Shown: positions 26,800 through 38,622, counted from the stretch's first letter. The stretch: DNA of 64,000 nucleotides from Anaerolineaceae bacterium (GCA_009885945.1 VFJR01000004.1:1-64000), one strand, 5' to 3'. The notes: generated by a model from the letters alone, not told the origin. Numbers and translations: made by a program.

Positions 26800-28467
26800 A
26801 TGCAGGTTAAAAAAATCCTTACGTCACTTACCTTAATCTTAACCATCTTCGCATGGATGTTTTCATCCGCCCCGATCGTGCACGGACAGGACGAGCCGCC
26901 TGCCACAAATGAACCCGCCCAAGATGTGGAAACTGAGACAGAAACAGCTACCGCAAGCGCGACAAGTACAGAGACTGCCACTTCAACAGCAATTCCCAGC
27001 CTTACCCCCACTGAATTTATCGCTAAAAAAAATCAACCCGTTTTTATATCTGATGAATATGTAAATGACGAAGTATTAATCCGCTTCCACTCTACACGCG
27101 CAAAAGAAAGCTTGAACGCAGATATGAAATTATTAGGCGGAGAAATAATTGATGAAATAGAAGAACTAGATGTTATACGCCTCAAAATTCCCTATGGAAC
27201 AGTGGAAGCTTTTATTGCCGAAATGCGCAATAAAAGCGGTGTCGTTTATGTGGAGCCGAATTATTATCTTCAAGCGCTAGACACCCTCCCCAACGACACA
27301 TCCTACCCATCTCAATATGGCTTGGCCAACATCCGTGCGCCGCAAGGTTGGGATATTTCTACGGGTTCCAACAGCGTCATCATTGCTATTATAGATTCGG
27401 GCGTGGATATTAATCATCCAGACCTTGCCGGGAAAATTGTCGGCGGCGTTTTAGGCAAAGGAAAGGATTTTGTAAACAACGACGATAATGCACAAGATGA
27501 TTTTGGGCATGGAACGCATGTAGCAGGCATTGCCGCCGCATCCAGTAACAACGGCTTTGGGGTCAGCGGTGTAAGTTGGGGCGCAAAAATTATGCCAGTA
27601 AAAGTGTTAAATTCTGGCGGCGGGGGCACATTTGCAAACGCCGCCAATGGAATCATCTGGGCGGCAGATAGCGGCGCACAAATTATTAACCTAAGTTTGG
27701 GCAGCACTTCTCCTTCGATCACTCTTCAAAACGCAATTAATTATGCCTACGGACAAGGCGTAACGATTGTTGCCGCAGCAGGCAATGATAACGGAGCTGT
27801 CCGATACCCCGCTGCATATTCAAATGTCATTGCAGTCGGCGCAACAGACTCGGCAAACGCGCGCTACGGCAGTTCAAACTACGGCACAGAGTTAGATGTA
27901 GTAGCACCTGGCGTTAATATTTATTCCACTAGGCTAGGCGGCACATACGGAAACAACACAGGCACTTCCATGTCTGCCGCATATGTAGCAGGCGCAGCGG
28001 CAATCTTAAGAAATTATATTTCATCGCCATCCGCAATTCAAACACGATTAGAAAGCACTGCGCTCGATCTGGGCGCGGCAGGTTATGATACTTCAACTGG
28101 ATTTGGATTAATTCAACTGGATGCCGCATTATTAAACATTCCATCACCACCCCCAAACCCCGCTCCAAACTCCGCTTCAGGCTGGTCGCCGTTTAATCAA
28201 CCTTTTCCCACACTAACGTTTTCCCCAACTTCCTCAAACATCACCATCACTCAAGCTTCTACATTGACAAGTGCCGCAACACAAACACCAACGCATGCCA
28301 GTATAGATACCCCAACTTCTACAATCACCCCAACAAATATTCCTTTCATTAAAGAGCAAAGTGCTGCAAATTACTGGCTTCCCTGTCTGGGTATTCTTTG
28401 CCTTCTAGCGGGATTATTAATATTATTCCTAGTGAGAAACAGCCGCGCTCGCAGCCGCCTGCTCTAA
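26800..28467 (+). CDS. Secreted, membrane-anchored subtilisin-like serine protease (S8)
   Basis: A 555-residue subtilase. A signal peptide (to about residue 30) is followed by a Thr/Ser/Glu-rich linker, an inhibitor-like propeptide (about 85-160) and the peptidase domain with Asp199 (IIDSGVD), His237 (GHGTHVAG), oxyanion Asn329 (AAGND) and Ser390 (GTSMSAAYVAG). A Thr/Pro-rich stalk leads to a C-terminal TM segment (about 525-548) and a basic tail, so the protease is displayed outside the cell. The ATG lies about eight bases after a TATAAT, suggesting a leaderless mRNA. The 3' end overlaps the convergent cyclase gene by four bases. Confidence 0.93.
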   Translation: MQVKKILTSLTLILTIFAWMFSSAPIVHGQDEPPATNEPAQDVETETETATASATSTETATSTAIPSLTPTEFIAKKNQPVFISDEYVNDEVLIRFHSTRAKESLNADMKLLGGEIIDEIEELDVIRLKIPYGTVEAFIAEMRNKSGVVYVEPNYYLQALDTLPNDTSYPSQYGLANIRAPQGWDISTGSNSVIIAIIDSGVDINHPDLAGKIVGGVLGKGKDFVNNDDNAQDDFGHGTHVAGIAAASSNNGFGVSGVSWGAKIMPVKVLNSGGGGTFANAANGIIWAADSGAQIINLSLGSTSPSITLQNAINYAYGQGVTIVAAAGNDNGAVRYPAAYSNVIAVGATDSANARYGSSNYGTELDVVAPGVNIYSTRLGGTYGNNTGTSMSAAYVAGAAAILRNYISSPSAIQTRLESTALDLGAAGYDTSTGFGLIQLDAALLNIPSPPPNPAPNSASGWSPFNQPFPTLTFSPTSSNITITQASTLTSAATQTPTHASIDTPTSTITPTNIPFIKEQSAANYWLPCLGILCLLAGLLILFLVRNSRARSRLL

Positions 28468-29498
28468 AGCACTGCAAAAATATTAACCGGCTGATTTTTC
28501 CCCCGAAACAAAACAGGACCCAGATCTTCTACGGTAAAGTCAGCGGGCAAGCCATTGCGCGTATCTTCATCGATCAAAAATGGGCGTAATGCTATTTTGG
28601 TATGGCTTTCCATACGTGAGGCAAGATTGACCGTATCACCAATACAAGTATAAATAGCGCGCGCTTGTGTGCCCGTATACCCTGCGATCATCTTCCCAGA
28701 AGCAATACCAACCCCAATTTGAATATGAGATTTACCCTGCGCGCTCAATTGGGCATTAAAAACTTTTAATTGCTTGAGCATTTCAATGCCTGCGCGCACA
28801 GCACGCTCACGATGATTTTCATAAAACTTTGGCGCACCAAAGACCGCCATCAGCCCATCCCCCACCATTTGATTAACCGCCCCGCCGTTATGATTGATTG
28901 CGTCGAACATTAATGCAAAATAATTATTAAGCAAATCAATTGTTTCAGATGGATCCTGAGATTCTGCGAGTGTAGTAAAAGATCGAATATCAGTGAACAT
29001 AATAGAAGCATTAACATACTTGCCCCCTAAAGAGAAACCATCCCGTAATAACTCTTCAGCAACTTCCTCGGTGGCAAATGTACGAAATAATTTTCTTTGC
29101 TCATCGCGCAGTCGTTTCTTTTCCAGACTGGCATTTACGCGCGCGCGCAATAAAATCGCGTTCACAGGCTTGGTTAAGTAATCCTCTGCGCCAAGTTCTA
29201 CGCATTTAACCACAGCATCCAACTCATCCATGGCAGAAGTCATAATAATGGGGATTTGGCGCAAACCTACGTCTTTCAAACAGGCTTCTAACACTTCAAA
29301 ACCATTCATCTCTGGCATTTCAATATCCAGCAAAACAAGATCAAATGAACCTGTGCGAATCTTCTCTAAGCCTTCCTTGCCATCGTTGGCAGTTTCCACT
29401 TTATGCCCTTGTTGCTCAAGACTACGCGAGAGCACCATGCGATTAACTTTATTATCGTCTACAACCAATAAACGGGCAGGTTCTGATGCTATGACCAT
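28464..29498 (-). CDS. Response regulator with class III nucleotide cyclase output
   Basis: A 344-residue protein. Receiver domain (about 8-125): acidic pair DD14-15, phosphoacceptor Asp58 (LLDIEMPEMNG), Lys110 (LTKP). Class III cyclase domain (about 160-344): metal Asp170 in FTDIRSFT and Asp214 in GDGLMAVFGAP, transition-state Asn291 and Arg295 in VNLASR. The usual substrate-selecting Lys is Gln210 (VNQMVGD) and the partner position is Thr284, so nucleotide preference cannot be stated with confidence. Last gene of the minus-strand phosphorelay operon, 13 bases after the HPt gene, so it is the expected output: second-messenger synthesis controlled by phosphorylation. Confidence 0.93.
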   Translation of the reverse strand: MVIASEPARLLVVDDNKVNRMVLSRSLEQQGHKVETANDGKEGLEKIRTGSFDLVLLDIEMPEMNGFEVLEACLKDVGLRQIPIIMTSAMDELDAVVKCVELGAEDYLTKPVNAILLRARVNASLEKKRLRDEQRKLFRTFATEEVAEELLRDGFSLGGKYVNASIMFTDIRSFTTLAESQDPSETIDLLNNYFALMFDAINHNGGAVNQMVGDGLMAVFGAPKFYENHRERAVRAGIEMLKQLKVFNAQLSAQGKSHIQIGVGIASGKMIAGYTGTQARAIYTCIGDTVNLASRMESHTKIALRPFLIDEDTRNGLPADFTVEDLGPVLFRGKNQPVNIFAVL

Positions 29499-29511
29499 TT
29501 TATTTTCCTTA

Positions 29512-29847
29512 TTATTTCAAAGCATTTAAGTCGCTGGCTACGCGACTTAAGGTTTCGTTCATAACCTGAATCTTATTACCCACTACAAGATTATTGCCGC
29601 GCGCTATGCTTTCCAATTCCTTCGCCTGGGCAGAAAGTTCCATGGCGCCAAAAGTAGCAGCATTGGATTTCATTGAATGCGCCGCGCGGCGGAAACTATC
29701 CACATCTGTTTTTGCAAGCGCATCTTGCATTTGTTGAATCAAACTGGGGGCATCATCAAGGAATGTATCAATTAATTCACTGATGAAATCTGCTCCGGTC
29801 GCATCTTTAAGGTCATTAAAGGTATTCATATCAATTTGAGAAGACAT
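29512..29847 (-). CDS. Stand-alone HPt phosphotransfer protein
   Basis: A 111-residue helical protein with the HPt signature RRAAHSMKSNAATFGA; His57 (numbered from the ATG at 29847) is the phosphorylated residue. The ATG is chosen over an in-frame TTG at 29859 because GGAG lies seven bases before it. It sits between a hybrid kinase and the receiver-cyclase, the order expected for a His-Asp-His-Asp relay, and could accept phosphate from either hybrid kinase in the operon. Confidence 0.9.
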   Translation of the reverse strand: MSSQIDMNTFNDLKDATGADFISELIDTFLDDAPSLIQQMQDALAKTDVDSFRRAAHSMKSNAATFGAMELSAQAKELESIARGNNLVVGNKIQVMNETLSRVASDLNALK

Positions 29848-29868
29848 TAAGGGCTCCAATAATAATGT

Positions 29869-32800
29869 TCAGTCCAATATTCTGACTTTTTCCAAAGCGG
29901 TGACCAACTCATTAATTCGAATTGGCTTACTGATGTAATCATTCATTCCAGCGGCGAGACACATTTCACGGTCTCCTTGCATGGCATTGGCGGTCATGGC
30001 GATAATTTGCGGCTGTTTAATAGATGAGCTCAAACGGATCTGACGAGTTGCTTCCAGTCCGTCCATTTCTGGCATTTGCACATCCATCAAAACAACATCG
30101 TACAATTGATGCGCGCAAAATGCCAACGCTTCTAGTCCATTTGAGGCAATCTCAATTTGATATCCCATTTGTTCTAGAATTTTCGAGGCTAATTTTTGAT
30201 TCACTAAATTATCTTCTGCCAATAAAATCTTGAGCGGATGCCTAACGCCCATAGAAGAATCCAGCGCAGGCGTTGACGGAAGCGTTTGCAGGGTAGTATG
30301 GTCCTTATCGAAGAGCCCGATCAAAGCATCGAAAAGGAGCGATTGTTTAAGCGGCTTCGATAGATAAGCATCAAAAAGCTCCTTACCCGAATCCATCTCA
30401 TTTTGCCTCAAGGATGAAAACAAAATGATGGGAACTCCAGGATTGTGTTTGTGAATTTCACGGGCGAGTGTAACTCCATTAATATCTGGCATAAACATAT
30501 CTAGAATAAAAAGATCGAATTTTTCGCCGCGCTCTATTTTACCCAGCGCTTCACGAGGATGTTCAGTGTCCTGCGCGATCATGCCCCACTTTTCAATTTG
30601 CGAACGCATTACGCGACGACTGGTTTCATTGTCATCCACAATCAGGAGACGCTTGCCTTGTAATATTAAATCTGAATCGGGCTGTTGCGCGCGGGGTTCA
30701 TTTATCAATGCTGGCTCAGCCGCAATCCTAAAACGGAAAGTTGTGCCTTTGCCGGCAATTCCATCACTCTCTACCCAAATTTCGCCACCCATGATCTCTG
30801 TAAGTCGTTTGCTGATTACTAATCCCAAACCTGTACCGCCATATTTTCGGGTTGTAGATGCGTCTACTTGCGAGAATGATTCAAAGAGGCGATCCGTGCG
30901 GTCTTTGGGAATTCCAATACCTGTATCGCGCACCTCAAACTGAATAAAATTATGCAGACCGTTTTTCTCCATCTCCTTATCACCCATGACTCTCACAACC
31001 ACTTCACCGCTTTCAGTAAATTTGACAGCGTTGCTTAATAGATTTAACAAAATCTGCCGCACACGTGTTACATCGCCATATATAGCCAGCGGCAAATCAT
31101 CATCCAAAAGAAAAGCTAGGTCAAGATGATGTTGGGCAGCATGATGCGCCACCAAATCCAGCGCGCTTTCAACACAGTCACGAATGACAAATGGCTGATA
31201 TTCCAGTTCGAGCTTACCTGATTCGATTTTGCTAAAGTCTAGAATATCATTAATAATTGTCAACAGAGTTTCGCCGCTATTACGAATGGTCTCAGTAAAA
31301 TCCTGTTGTTCGTGCGAAAGTTGCGTTTCCAGTAATAAGCCTGTCATGCCGATAATGCCATTCATAGGCGTGCGGATTTCATGGCTCATTGTCGCCAAGA
31401 AATCACTCTTCGCAGAAGTTGCCGCCTCTGCCTCGTGACGGGCACGTTGTAATTCATTAAACAAACGCGCATTTTCAACTGCAACGGCGGCTTGCTGAGT
31501 GAACAGGTTTAACTTACGAGTATCTATGTCTGTAAATCGGCGCAGCGGATCCGAATCTGCAATGGTGATAGCGCCCACCAAATGCCCGCTTACGATCAAA
31601 GGAGCCGCGATCATGCCGTGCAAGGAATCGGCTTGATACTGAAGCGAACGACCCGTCCAGGTTGAATAATCTTCAACGATTATGGGTAGTAATGTTTTAG
31701 CGACATGTCCCATTGCGCCTTCTCCAATAGCAAGGCGTGTACCGGTATATCCAGCATTTTGATTTATTTTTTTGGTGTTGTAACTAACGACGATTTCCAA
31801 AAACTTTTGTTTATCATCGTAAATGGCAAATTCACCATCACTGGCATTTAACAAAGAAACAGCTCTTTCAACGATTGTTTGAAGCAAACGTGAAATATCA
31901 AGCTCAACAGAAAGTTCGGTTACATTTTTATACAATACTTCAAGGTACTCATTTTGCTCAAGCAGACTTTCTTCTATACGAGTACGCTCAATTACTTCTA
32001 GTTGAAGCTCCTGATAGGCATTGGTTAAAGCCGCAGTACGCTCACGCACCTGTTCTTCAAGATTTTCATAAAACGTACGTAATTGAGCCGTCATCTTGTT
32101 AAATGCCTGCGCTAGAATACCAACCTCATCCTGCGTCATAACAGGCGCACTTTTGGTTAGATCTCCGCCCGCCACTTGAATGGCGGTATGAGTGATCGCC
32201 AAAATAGGAATAGCGATCTGCCGTGCAAATAAATACGAAGCAAAAGTTAATAACAAAGCAGAAATAAAACCGATCAAAAGAGTACTGTACGCAAGCGAGC
32301 GTGCAGGCGCAAACGCTTCATCCTGACTAATCTCTGCCAGTAAAGCAACTTCTTGGTCATCCACCCAGCGGTATACACCAATAACAGGCACACCTGCATA
32401 GTTATCATATAGGTTAAAACCATCTTTACCTTGTAGTGCATTCTCAATGCCTATGGAGTGAACGCCATCCGGGTAATCCTGCTGGTTAAGCAAAAATTCA
32501 GCAGACACAAGCACATGATTTTTATCTACGAGATACGATTCGCTCGTTTTACCTACTTCTACATTTTCCTGCACCAGACGGTCGATGCGCGCCAAATCGA
32601 GATGAGTCACTAAAACCCCTACGCGACGCCCCTTATCATCAAAAAAAGGATTAGAAATCGTAATAGCAGGCTCCCCCGTATCAGGCGCTGTATATATATA
32701 TTCCACCAAACGATCCTGCCCGTTAATAAAATAAGGAGTATCAGCGTAGGTTAAACCTTCATGCTCTTTATTGGTTGAAACAATCGCATTACCTTCAAGG

Positions 32801-33168
32801 TCAAGGATCAGATACTCAGCCGAATCAAATCCGCTTGTAACTACATATTCTAAATATTCAGAGAGCGCGTTATATGCCCCTTGATATTCCGCATCGCTTT
32901 CTTCATGATTTGCGAGTATACCCACCTGTGCGCGAACCTCAGGAAGCCAAACAATAAAAACCAGATTACGCCGCTGATCATCCACCCAACGGCTGAATTC
33001 ATCTTCTTTAAGAGTGGCTACGGTTTCAAGACGATCTACAACCGATTGCAAAAGCGCCTCACGCGCGCGGCGAAAAGCAATATAACCAACAAGACTGACC
33101 GTCACTAAAGATAACAGCAGGAAAAAACCCGCCAGCCGCGCTGTCAGACTCCTCTTCCAAAAACTCAT
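29869..33168 (-). CDS. Membrane hybrid histidine kinase (Cache-HAMP-GAF-HisKA-HATPase-REC-REC)
   Basis: 1099 residues from the ATG at 33168. TM1 (about 10-32), a large extracytoplasmic Cache-type sensor (about 40-285; a segment [16 protein letters not shown] is typical), TM2 (about 292-315), HAMP, coiled coil, GAF (about 420-570), HisKA with His596 in [10 protein letters not shown], HATPase ([26 protein letters not shown]) and two receivers ([26 protein letters not shown]). It probably senses an external ligand and feeds the HPt protein 21 bases downstream. Its last receiver is nearly identical in key segments to that of the upstream five-GAF kinase, indicating duplication. Confidence 0.94.
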   Translation of the reverse strand: MSFWKRSLTARLAGFFLLLSLVTVSLVGYIAFRRAREALLQSVVDRLETVATLKEDEFSRWVDDQRRNLVFIVWLPEVRAQVGILANHEESDAEYQGAYNALSEYLEYVVTSGFDSAEYLILDLEGNAIVSTNKEHEGLTYADTPYFINGQDRLVEYIYTAPDTGEPAITISNPFFDDKGRRVGVLVTHLDLARIDRLVQENVEVGKTSESYLVDKNHVLVSAEFLLNQQDYPDGVHSIGIENALQGKDGFNLYDNYAGVPVIGVYRWVDDQEVALLAEISQDEAFAPARSLAYSTLLIGFISALLLTFASYLFARQIAIPILAITHTAIQVAGGDLTKSAPVMTQDEVGILAQAFNKMTAQLRTFYENLEEQVRERTAALTNAYQELQLEVIERTRIEESLLEQNEYLEVLYKNVTELSVELDISRLLQTIVERAVSLLNASDGEFAIYDDKQKFLEIVVSYNTKKINQNAGYTGTRLAIGEGAMGHVAKTLLPIIVEDYSTWTGRSLQYQADSLHGMIAAPLIVSGHLVGAITIADSDPLRRFTDIDTRKLNLFTQQAAVAVENARLFNELQRARHEAEAATSAKSDFLATMSHEIRTPMNGIIGMTGLLLETQLSHEQQDFTETIRNSGETLLTIINDILDFSKIESGKLELEYQPFVIRDCVESALDLVAHHAAQHHLDLAFLLDDDLPLAIYGDVTRVRQILLNLLSNAVKFTESGEVVVRVMGDKEMEKNGLHNFIQFEVRDTGIGIPKDRTDRLFESFSQVDASTTRKYGGTGLGLVISKRLTEIMGGEIWVESDGIAGKGTTFRFRIAAEPALINEPRAQQPDSDLILQGKRLLIVDDNETSRRVMRSQIEKWGMIAQDTEHPREALGKIERGEKFDLFILDMFMPDINGVTLAREIHKHNPGVPIILFSSLRQNEMDSGKELFDAYLSKPLKQSLLFDALIGLFDKDHTTLQTLPSTPALDSSMGVRHPLKILLAEDNLVNQKLASKILEQMGYQIEIASNGLEALAFCAHQLYDVVLMDVQMPEMDGLEATRQIRLSSSIKQPQIIAMTANAMQGDREMCLAAGMNDYISKPIRINELVTALEKVRILD

Positions 33169-33199
33169 GCTATATTGCTCCAATACAATTTCATTTATA

Positions 33200-33219
33200 C
33201 AATTACCTTAAGGTAATTG
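33200..33219. repeat. Perfect 20-bp palindrome at the end of the solute-binding protein gene
   Basis: CAATTACCTT followed by its exact complement AAGGTAATTG. It spans the stop codon of the solute-binding protein gene and part of the gap before the membrane kinase gene. Being loop-less it is not a typical terminator; it may be chance or a binding site. Confidence 0.4.
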
Positions 33220-34149
33220 ACCTAAAGGCTTAACGTCAAATTGACTGGCAATCGTTGCATAATCTACATCGTAATATTTCATAGAAATCTCTACGAGCGC
33301 GCCATCTGTGTGCATTTCTCTAATAATTTCTGTGATGCGCACCGCCAACCCTAAAGAGTCCAGACCGCTCTTTTTATCCACCGCAGCCGCAAGATATTCA
33401 AAATAAACCGGGTCCCCCAACAGCTTGATCGGCAATCCGTTTTTGATTGCTTCCAAGCCAGTAGGCTGGCCAGTCAAAACACCATCTACATTAACGCCAT
33501 CGCCAATCGCCAAATCCTCCAGCGCGGGCAGGTCAATTTGATAACCAACAATTTCAGCATCTATAACAACATACTCTATCGGATTATTAGGCATCACCAA
33601 TTTGCCGCGCAGATAATCCTCATATCCACAACCAGTACAAGCTCCTACGCGCTTACCAGACAAATCTGCAGGAGTTGAAAATGTTGTATTATCTTTATGC
33701 ACAAAGATAGAAGCAGGGGTTGAATAATAGGGCTGGGTAAAATAAAGCGCCTTCATACGTTCTTCGGTGATAGCCATAGAGCCGATGCTTATATCCCAGC
33801 GATCATCCCAATTTCCAGAAATAAGCTGGCTCCATTGCGGCGTTACAAAACACGCTTCCACACCAAGCCTAGTTGCGATCTCAATGGCTGAATCCACATC
33901 AAAACCTGTAAATTGATTGGCTGTAGATTCGTTTTGTGAGCATTTTGTATTTTCAAGTCGCTTTGCACCCGGCACACTCACCGACTGCGGAGGATATTCA
34001 GAGTCAGTGGCAATGACAATTGTCCCTCGCGCAAGAATTTTCGCAAGCAAATCATTTACCGGCACAGGGGTTGGCGTACTTTTTTCAGCGCAAGCAGTAA
34101 TAATTACTGATAGAACAATTAGTACAGGCAGGCATATTCGTTTAAACAT
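33208..34149 (-). CDS. Solute-binding lipoprotein (SBP family 3) inside a signalling operon
   Basis: A 313-residue periplasmic-type binding protein fold (PF00497). Signal peptide with lipobox IITAC (Cys20), a Thr/Pro linker, then the domain start LAKILARGTIVIATDSEYPP, GFDVDSAIEIATRLG, PYYSTPASIFVHKD and LSGKRVGACTGCGYEDYL. These proteins normally deliver amino acids to ABC permeases, but no permease or ATPase gene is near; instead it lies between two hybrid kinases and its ATG overlaps the upstream kinase stop (TAATG). I infer a sensory role, presenting ligand to the Cache kinase encoded next. Confidence 0.9.
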   Translation of the reverse strand: MFKRICLPVLIVLSVIITACAEKSTPTPVPVNDLLAKILARGTIVIATDSEYPPQSVSVPGAKRLENTKCSQNESTANQFTGFDVDSAIEIATRLGVEACFVTPQWSQLISGNWDDRWDISIGSMAITEERMKALYFTQPYYSTPASIFVHKDNTTFSTPADLSGKRVGACTGCGYEDYLRGKLVMPNNPIEYVVIDAEIVGYQIDLPALEDLAIGDGVNVDGVLTGQPTGLEAIKNGLPIKLLGDPVYFEYLAAAVDKKSGLDSLGLAVRITEIIREMHTDGALVEISMKYYDVDYATIASQFDVKPLGQLP

Positions 34150-37100
34150 TAATTATTCTCCATCTTGCGATTGATATTTTTCAAAGCATTTACTAACTCT
34201 TCAACCCGAATTGGCTTTGTAATATAGTCATTCATACCCGCCGCAAGGCACATTTCACGATCACCGTACATTGCATTAGCAGTCATAGCAATAATATGTG
34301 GCTGTTTCAATTTATCATTCTTCCTAATTTGGCGCGTTGCCTCCAATCCATCCATTTCAGGCATTTGCACATCCATTAAAACAACATCATAACTTTGTCT
34401 TTCAAGCGAACCAATGGTTTCAATACCATTTGACGCAACATCTGCTCGATATCCCATTTGCTGCAGCAAACGCATTGCTAATTTTTGATTGACAGCATTA
34501 TCCTCTGCCACCAAAATTTTGAGAGGGTTCTGAGAAGCCATCGTCTGATCAATTTTGAATCGGTCGGATGCGCGTTTTTCACCGCGGCTAGAAATATCCA
34601 TAAATATTGAAGCAATTGCATCAAACAATTGAGATTGCTTAATTGGCTTGCTTAAATATGCGCTAAATAAATTATTTTCATCGCCAATTTCACGCCGCCC
34701 CAATGAACTAAACAACACCAAAGGCAAAATTGTATTTGATTTTCGAATTTCACCCGCCAACGCAAGCCCGTCCATTTCTGGCATGTGCATATCCAAAATA
34801 GCCAGGTCAAATTTCTCTCCGCTTTGAATCCATTGAACTGCCTCAAGCGGCGATTGCGTATCACGAGAAGTCATACCCCATTTGGATGTTTGCGTAGCAA
34901 GGATTCGTCGATTGGTTTCATTATCATCTACAATTAAAATCCGCTTCTGACTCAAGACAGGCTGGATACTACCCATTTCACTTTTCTTTAACTCGGGCAT
35001 GTCAGCAGGCTCAACCTGAATAGTAAAGGTAATGATCGAACCTTTACCCAACCCTGCGCTTTCTGCCTTCATCATGCCGCCCATCATTTCAGTCAGGCGT
35101 TTGCTAATTGCCAGTCCCAAACCAGTGCCGCCATATTTTCTGGTCGTGGATGCATCAGCTTGCGAAAAAGATTGAAAAAGATGTTTCATTCCATCTGCTG
35201 ACATACCAATCCCGGTATCATGCACTGCAAAGGTTAATTCAACTTGTTTTACCGAAAGCACCTTGGCGGTAACCCGCAAAACAACTTCACCCCTTTCGGT
35301 AAATTTCACAGCATTACTAAACAAATTCAATAATATCTGGCGCAATCTCGTCAAGTCACTTTTAATTACTGTAGGGACCGAGTCGTCCAAAATATAAGCA
35401 GTATCAATTCCTTTTTCAACGGCTCGCGCAGTGATAAGGTCCAGTGCCGATTCGATACATTCGCGTAAATCAAAAGGCTGAGACTCAATATCCATCCTGC
35501 CGGCTTCAATCTTGGAAAAATCCAAAATATCGTTAATGATCGAAAGAAGCCCATCACCCGAATTACGAATTGTTTCTGCATAATCTTTTTGTTCAGGGTT
35601 TAAATTTGTATCAAGCAATAAACCACTCATCCCAATCACGGCATGGAGCGGTGTTCGAATTTCGTGACTCATATTTGCAAGAAATGAACTTTTGGCTTCG
35701 TTAGCGGCTTCAGCCGCGGCGCGGGCTTCACGTGCAGCATCAAACAAGCGTGCATTTTCAAGTGCAGTGCCTACATTTGCAGCAATCGTACTTAACAAAC
35801 GCTGATCATCTTTATCAAACATGCCTTCTTGGCTAACACTTTGAACACTAATGACGCCAATAGATTCACCGCCAGACAAAATCGGCACACCCAAATACGA
35901 AAGTGCATCTCGTCCAATTTTATTCACACCCATTGCCTTGCTCTGGGTGTCCAAATCCTCATTCATCAGCAAGGGCATACCAGTTTTAATGATTTTCCCC
36001 GTCAACCCTTCCCCTTCGTTCATTGGCGGGTATTGCTGACCATATTCATATGGAAAATTAATTTTCCCTTGCTGTTTATCAAGTAAAGCAATATAAGCAA
36101 TATCGGCGCTGAAAGTCTGACGAATTAATGTGCCCACTAAAGTAATCAAAGAGCTTGTGTCCACTTCGTTCACCAAAGCTTCGCTGACCATATTGATGGT
36201 GCTTAATTCAGCTGCTCGTTGTTCTGACTCTGAGAACAAGCGTGCATTTTCAATTGCGACCGTCGCCTGTTGAGACAATCCAATCAAAAACTCCATCTCA
36301 GCAGCATCAAAAGGCTTACCACCTGTCCGCCAAACCACCATCATCCCTTTTACTATCGAATCCGCCAGTAAAGGCACAGCCATTAATCGTTCTTCACTTT
36401 TTGTTTCAGTACCTGGAATGATGCGAGCACGCGGATCATGGTTGGTATCATTTATAAATTCAGCTTTACCCAGTTGAGCCACTGAGCCAATAATGCCGCT
36501 GCCGATTATCACTGAGAAGTTTTTAATCTCATCGGCAGCTTCGCCTAATGCCACGATCGGATTGATTTTTTTGCCAGTTTCATCTGGTAAATAAATGGCG
36601 CTGCTATCTCCATATAATAATTCGCGGGCATGGCGGGCAATACGCTCCATCACAATCGAAAAATCCAAAGTAGACGAGATATCCCGTCCTACTTCTGCCA
36701 ATGCAGCAGTCTCTCTGGCGCGCCGCTGAGTCTCATCAAACAGCCGAGCTTTTTCCAAAGCAACACCCATGCTGTTTGCAAGAGTTGTCAAAAGACTTAC
36801 ATCTGAATCGCTGAAAGCATTTTCTTTTTTATTTTCAAGTGTAATAACGCCGATCACTTGCTCGTCCACAAGCACTGGAATGCCTAAAAACGAAAGAGAC
36901 GGCACAGGTTCTTCGCCAATCGTAAAACTACCGAGAGCCTTGCTGACTTCATCCAAATTTGTGTTTACCAACAAGGTTTGTTGTGTACGTACAATTTCGC
37001 CAGTAAACCCGGGACCCAACGGAATTGGATCAACAAAGAGTCTTTTTCCTCCATCAATCATGTAAGGAAACCGTACTGTTTTTGATGTGTGATCAATAAT

Positions 37101-38468
37101 ACGAATGCTCATTTCCTGCGAATCAAATATCTCACTGATCTTCTTGCCTAATAAGTCAGCCATCTCCTGCAATTCAAGCTTTGATGCCAATCCTTCTTGA
37201 ACGCTATTGATGATGGCAAGTTCTTCAGCACGTTTTTTTTCTTCTTTAAGCAGCCGTTGAGTCTCGTCAAACAAGCGCGTATTTTCAAACGCTGCACTCA
37301 TTGAGTGAGCCAGTGTAGAAAGCAAGCGTACATCACCATCACTAAAAGCATGTTCGCGATCAATATTCTGTAAGCTGATATAGCCACTAACCATTTTTTC
37401 GACAATCAAAGGTACATATAATACAGATTTGGGAGCCTCTGTTCCAGGAGCAACATTTGGCTTCGCACCAATTGCCGTTAAGCCCTCTTCAAAGTTTTCA
37501 TTGATCAGCAAGAGTTGCTGTGTATTAATAATATGATATCGAATCTTATCTAATGGACGAGGTCCTATGAAAAAACGCTCCCCTTTCTCAATGACATAAT
37601 CGAAAAATTCTTGGTCTGTTTTGTGGTTAAAAGTAGCGATCAAAACGACCTGCGCATCAAAAATATCCCGAATCTTATCTCCGACCAAATCATAGACTGC
37701 CTGCAGCTCCATGTCAGCAGACAACCCTTCTTGTACGCTATTAATAATCGCAAGTTCAATTGCGCGTTGTTCGGTCTCTTTCATAAGGCGCTGCGTTTCA
37801 CTAAATAAGCGGGCATTTTCAAAAGCTACACTTAAACTGCTAGCTAGCGTACCTAGTAAGTGAAAATCAGATTCAGTAAAAGCATTTTCATGATCTACAT
37901 TTTGAATAGAGATCAATCCACGCGCATCCTTCCCAATCACAAGCGGAACGTAAATGGCAGATTTCGCTGTTTTACTGCCACCTTTTACAGCCAAAGCACC
38001 TACTTTAGCTGCTTGTTTTTCAAAATCTCGATTGATCATGATCGCTTTACGAGTACGAATCACTTGCGAAGAAAAGCCTTTATCGCTAAGTTGAACAGGG
38101 TCTTGAAACAGCCTTTTCCCCTTTTCGATAATATAACGCCAATTAATTAAGTTAGATTCGCGTTCGTAGGTAGCCAAACCAACAGATTGTGCATTAAACG
38201 CATCTTTGATCATGCCGCCTACAAGATCAAAAAGTGCTTGTATATCCATTTGTGCAACCAGCCCAACTTGAACTTTATTGATAACGGCTAATTCTTTATT
38301 GCGCTGTTTTAGCTCGTCTTTAATCGAAATAGGCTTCGAGTCTATAGTCTTTGACAGCTTTAAACCTATGCCAGAAACTGCTTTGGGTATTTTTTTCGAA
38401 GCAGTCTTTTTAATTTTAGGCGCAAGCGATTTCTTAGCTATTTTTTCGGGTTTTTGTTTTGTCTTCAT
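34149..38468 (-). CDS. Cytoplasmic hybrid histidine kinase with five GAF domains
   Basis: A 1439-residue protein with no clear TM segment. A Lys-rich N terminus is followed by five GAF domains (about 60-222, 238-400, 416-577, 588-745, 755-908) linked by short coiled coils ([11 protein letters not shown]-type repeats), HisKA with His935 ([10 protein letters not shown]), HATPase ([23 protein letters not shown]) and two receivers ([26 protein letters not shown]). GAF1, 2, 3 and 5 are clearly similar to each other, so the array grew by tandem duplication; GAF4 differs. It is the first gene of the operon and is translationally coupled to the solute-binding protein. The ligand is unknown. Confidence 0.93.
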   Translation of the reverse strand: MKTKQKPEKIAKKSLAPKIKKTASKKIPKAVSGIGLKLSKTIDSKPISIKDELKQRNKELAVINKVQVGLVAQMDIQALFDLVGGMIKDAFNAQSVGLATYERESNLINWRYIIEKGKRLFQDPVQLSDKGFSSQVIRTRKAIMINRDFEKQAAKVGALAVKGGSKTAKSAIYVPLVIGKDARGLISIQNVDHENAFTESDFHLLGTLASSLSVAFENARLFSETQRLMKETEQRAIELAIINSVQEGLSADMELQAVYDLVGDKIRDIFDAQVVLIATFNHKTDQEFFDYVIEKGERFFIGPRPLDKIRYHIINTQQLLLINENFEEGLTAIGAKPNVAPGTEAPKSVLYVPLIVEKMVSGYISLQNIDREHAFSDGDVRLLSTLAHSMSAAFENTRLFDETQRLLKEEKKRAEELAIINSVQEGLASKLELQEMADLLGKKISEIFDSQEMSIRIIDHTSKTVRFPYMIDGGKRLFVDPIPLGPGFTGEIVRTQQTLLVNTNLDEVSKALGSFTIGEEPVPSLSFLGIPVLVDEQVIGVITLENKKENAFSDSDVSLLTTLANSMGVALEKARLFDETQRRARETAALAEVGRDISSTLDFSIVMERIARHARELLYGDSSAIYLPDETGKKINPIVALGEAADEIKNFSVIIGSGIIGSVAQLGKAEFINDTNHDPRARIIPGTETKSEERLMAVPLLADSIVKGMMVVWRTGGKPFDAAEMEFLIGLSQQATVAIENARLFSESEQRAAELSTINMVSEALVNEVDTSSLITLVGTLIRQTFSADIAYIALLDKQQGKINFPYEYGQQYPPMNEGEGLTGKIIKTGMPLLMNEDLDTQSKAMGVNKIGRDALSYLGVPILSGGESIGVISVQSVSQEGMFDKDDQRLLSTIAANVGTALENARLFDAAREARAAAEAANEAKSSFLANMSHEIRTPLHAVIGMSGLLLDTNLNPEQKDYAETIRNSGDGLLSIINDILDFSKIEAGRMDIESQPFDLRECIESALDLITARAVEKGIDTAYILDDSVPTVIKSDLTRLRQILLNLFSNAVKFTERGEVVLRVTAKVLSVKQVELTFAVHDTGIGMSADGMKHLFQSFSQADASTTRKYGGTGLGLAISKRLTEMMGGMMKAESAGLGKGSIITFTIQVEPADMPELKKSEMGSIQPVLSQKRILIVDDNETNRRILATQTSKWGMTSRDTQSPLEAVQWIQSGEKFDLAILDMHMPEMDGLALAGEIRKSNTILPLVLFSSLGRREIGDENNLFSAYLSKPIKQSQLFDAIASIFMDISSRGEKRASDRFKIDQTMASQNPLKILVAEDNAVNQKLAMRLLQQMGYRADVASNGIETIGSLERQSYDVVLMDVQMPEMDGLEATRQIRKNDKLKQPHIIAMTANAMYGDREMCLAAGMNDYITKPIRVEELVNALKNINRKMENN

Positions 38469-38622
38469 ATATATCTCAATAGTGCAAAAGGTAATGAATA
38501 TCTTTAAGTTTAATAGGATTCGGTTTAACTTTTTTTAGTTTTTTATTGGTTACCATGCAAAAACTCTAATAATAAATCATTTGGCAATATAATCATTATG
38601 ACATTGCCAGTTAGCAAAATTC

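Noticed and set aside
33200-33219. Terminator between the solute-binding protein and membrane kinase genes
   Set aside because: The palindrome is loop-less, A/T-rich and overlaps the stop codon; the genes are only 40 bases apart and look co-transcribed.
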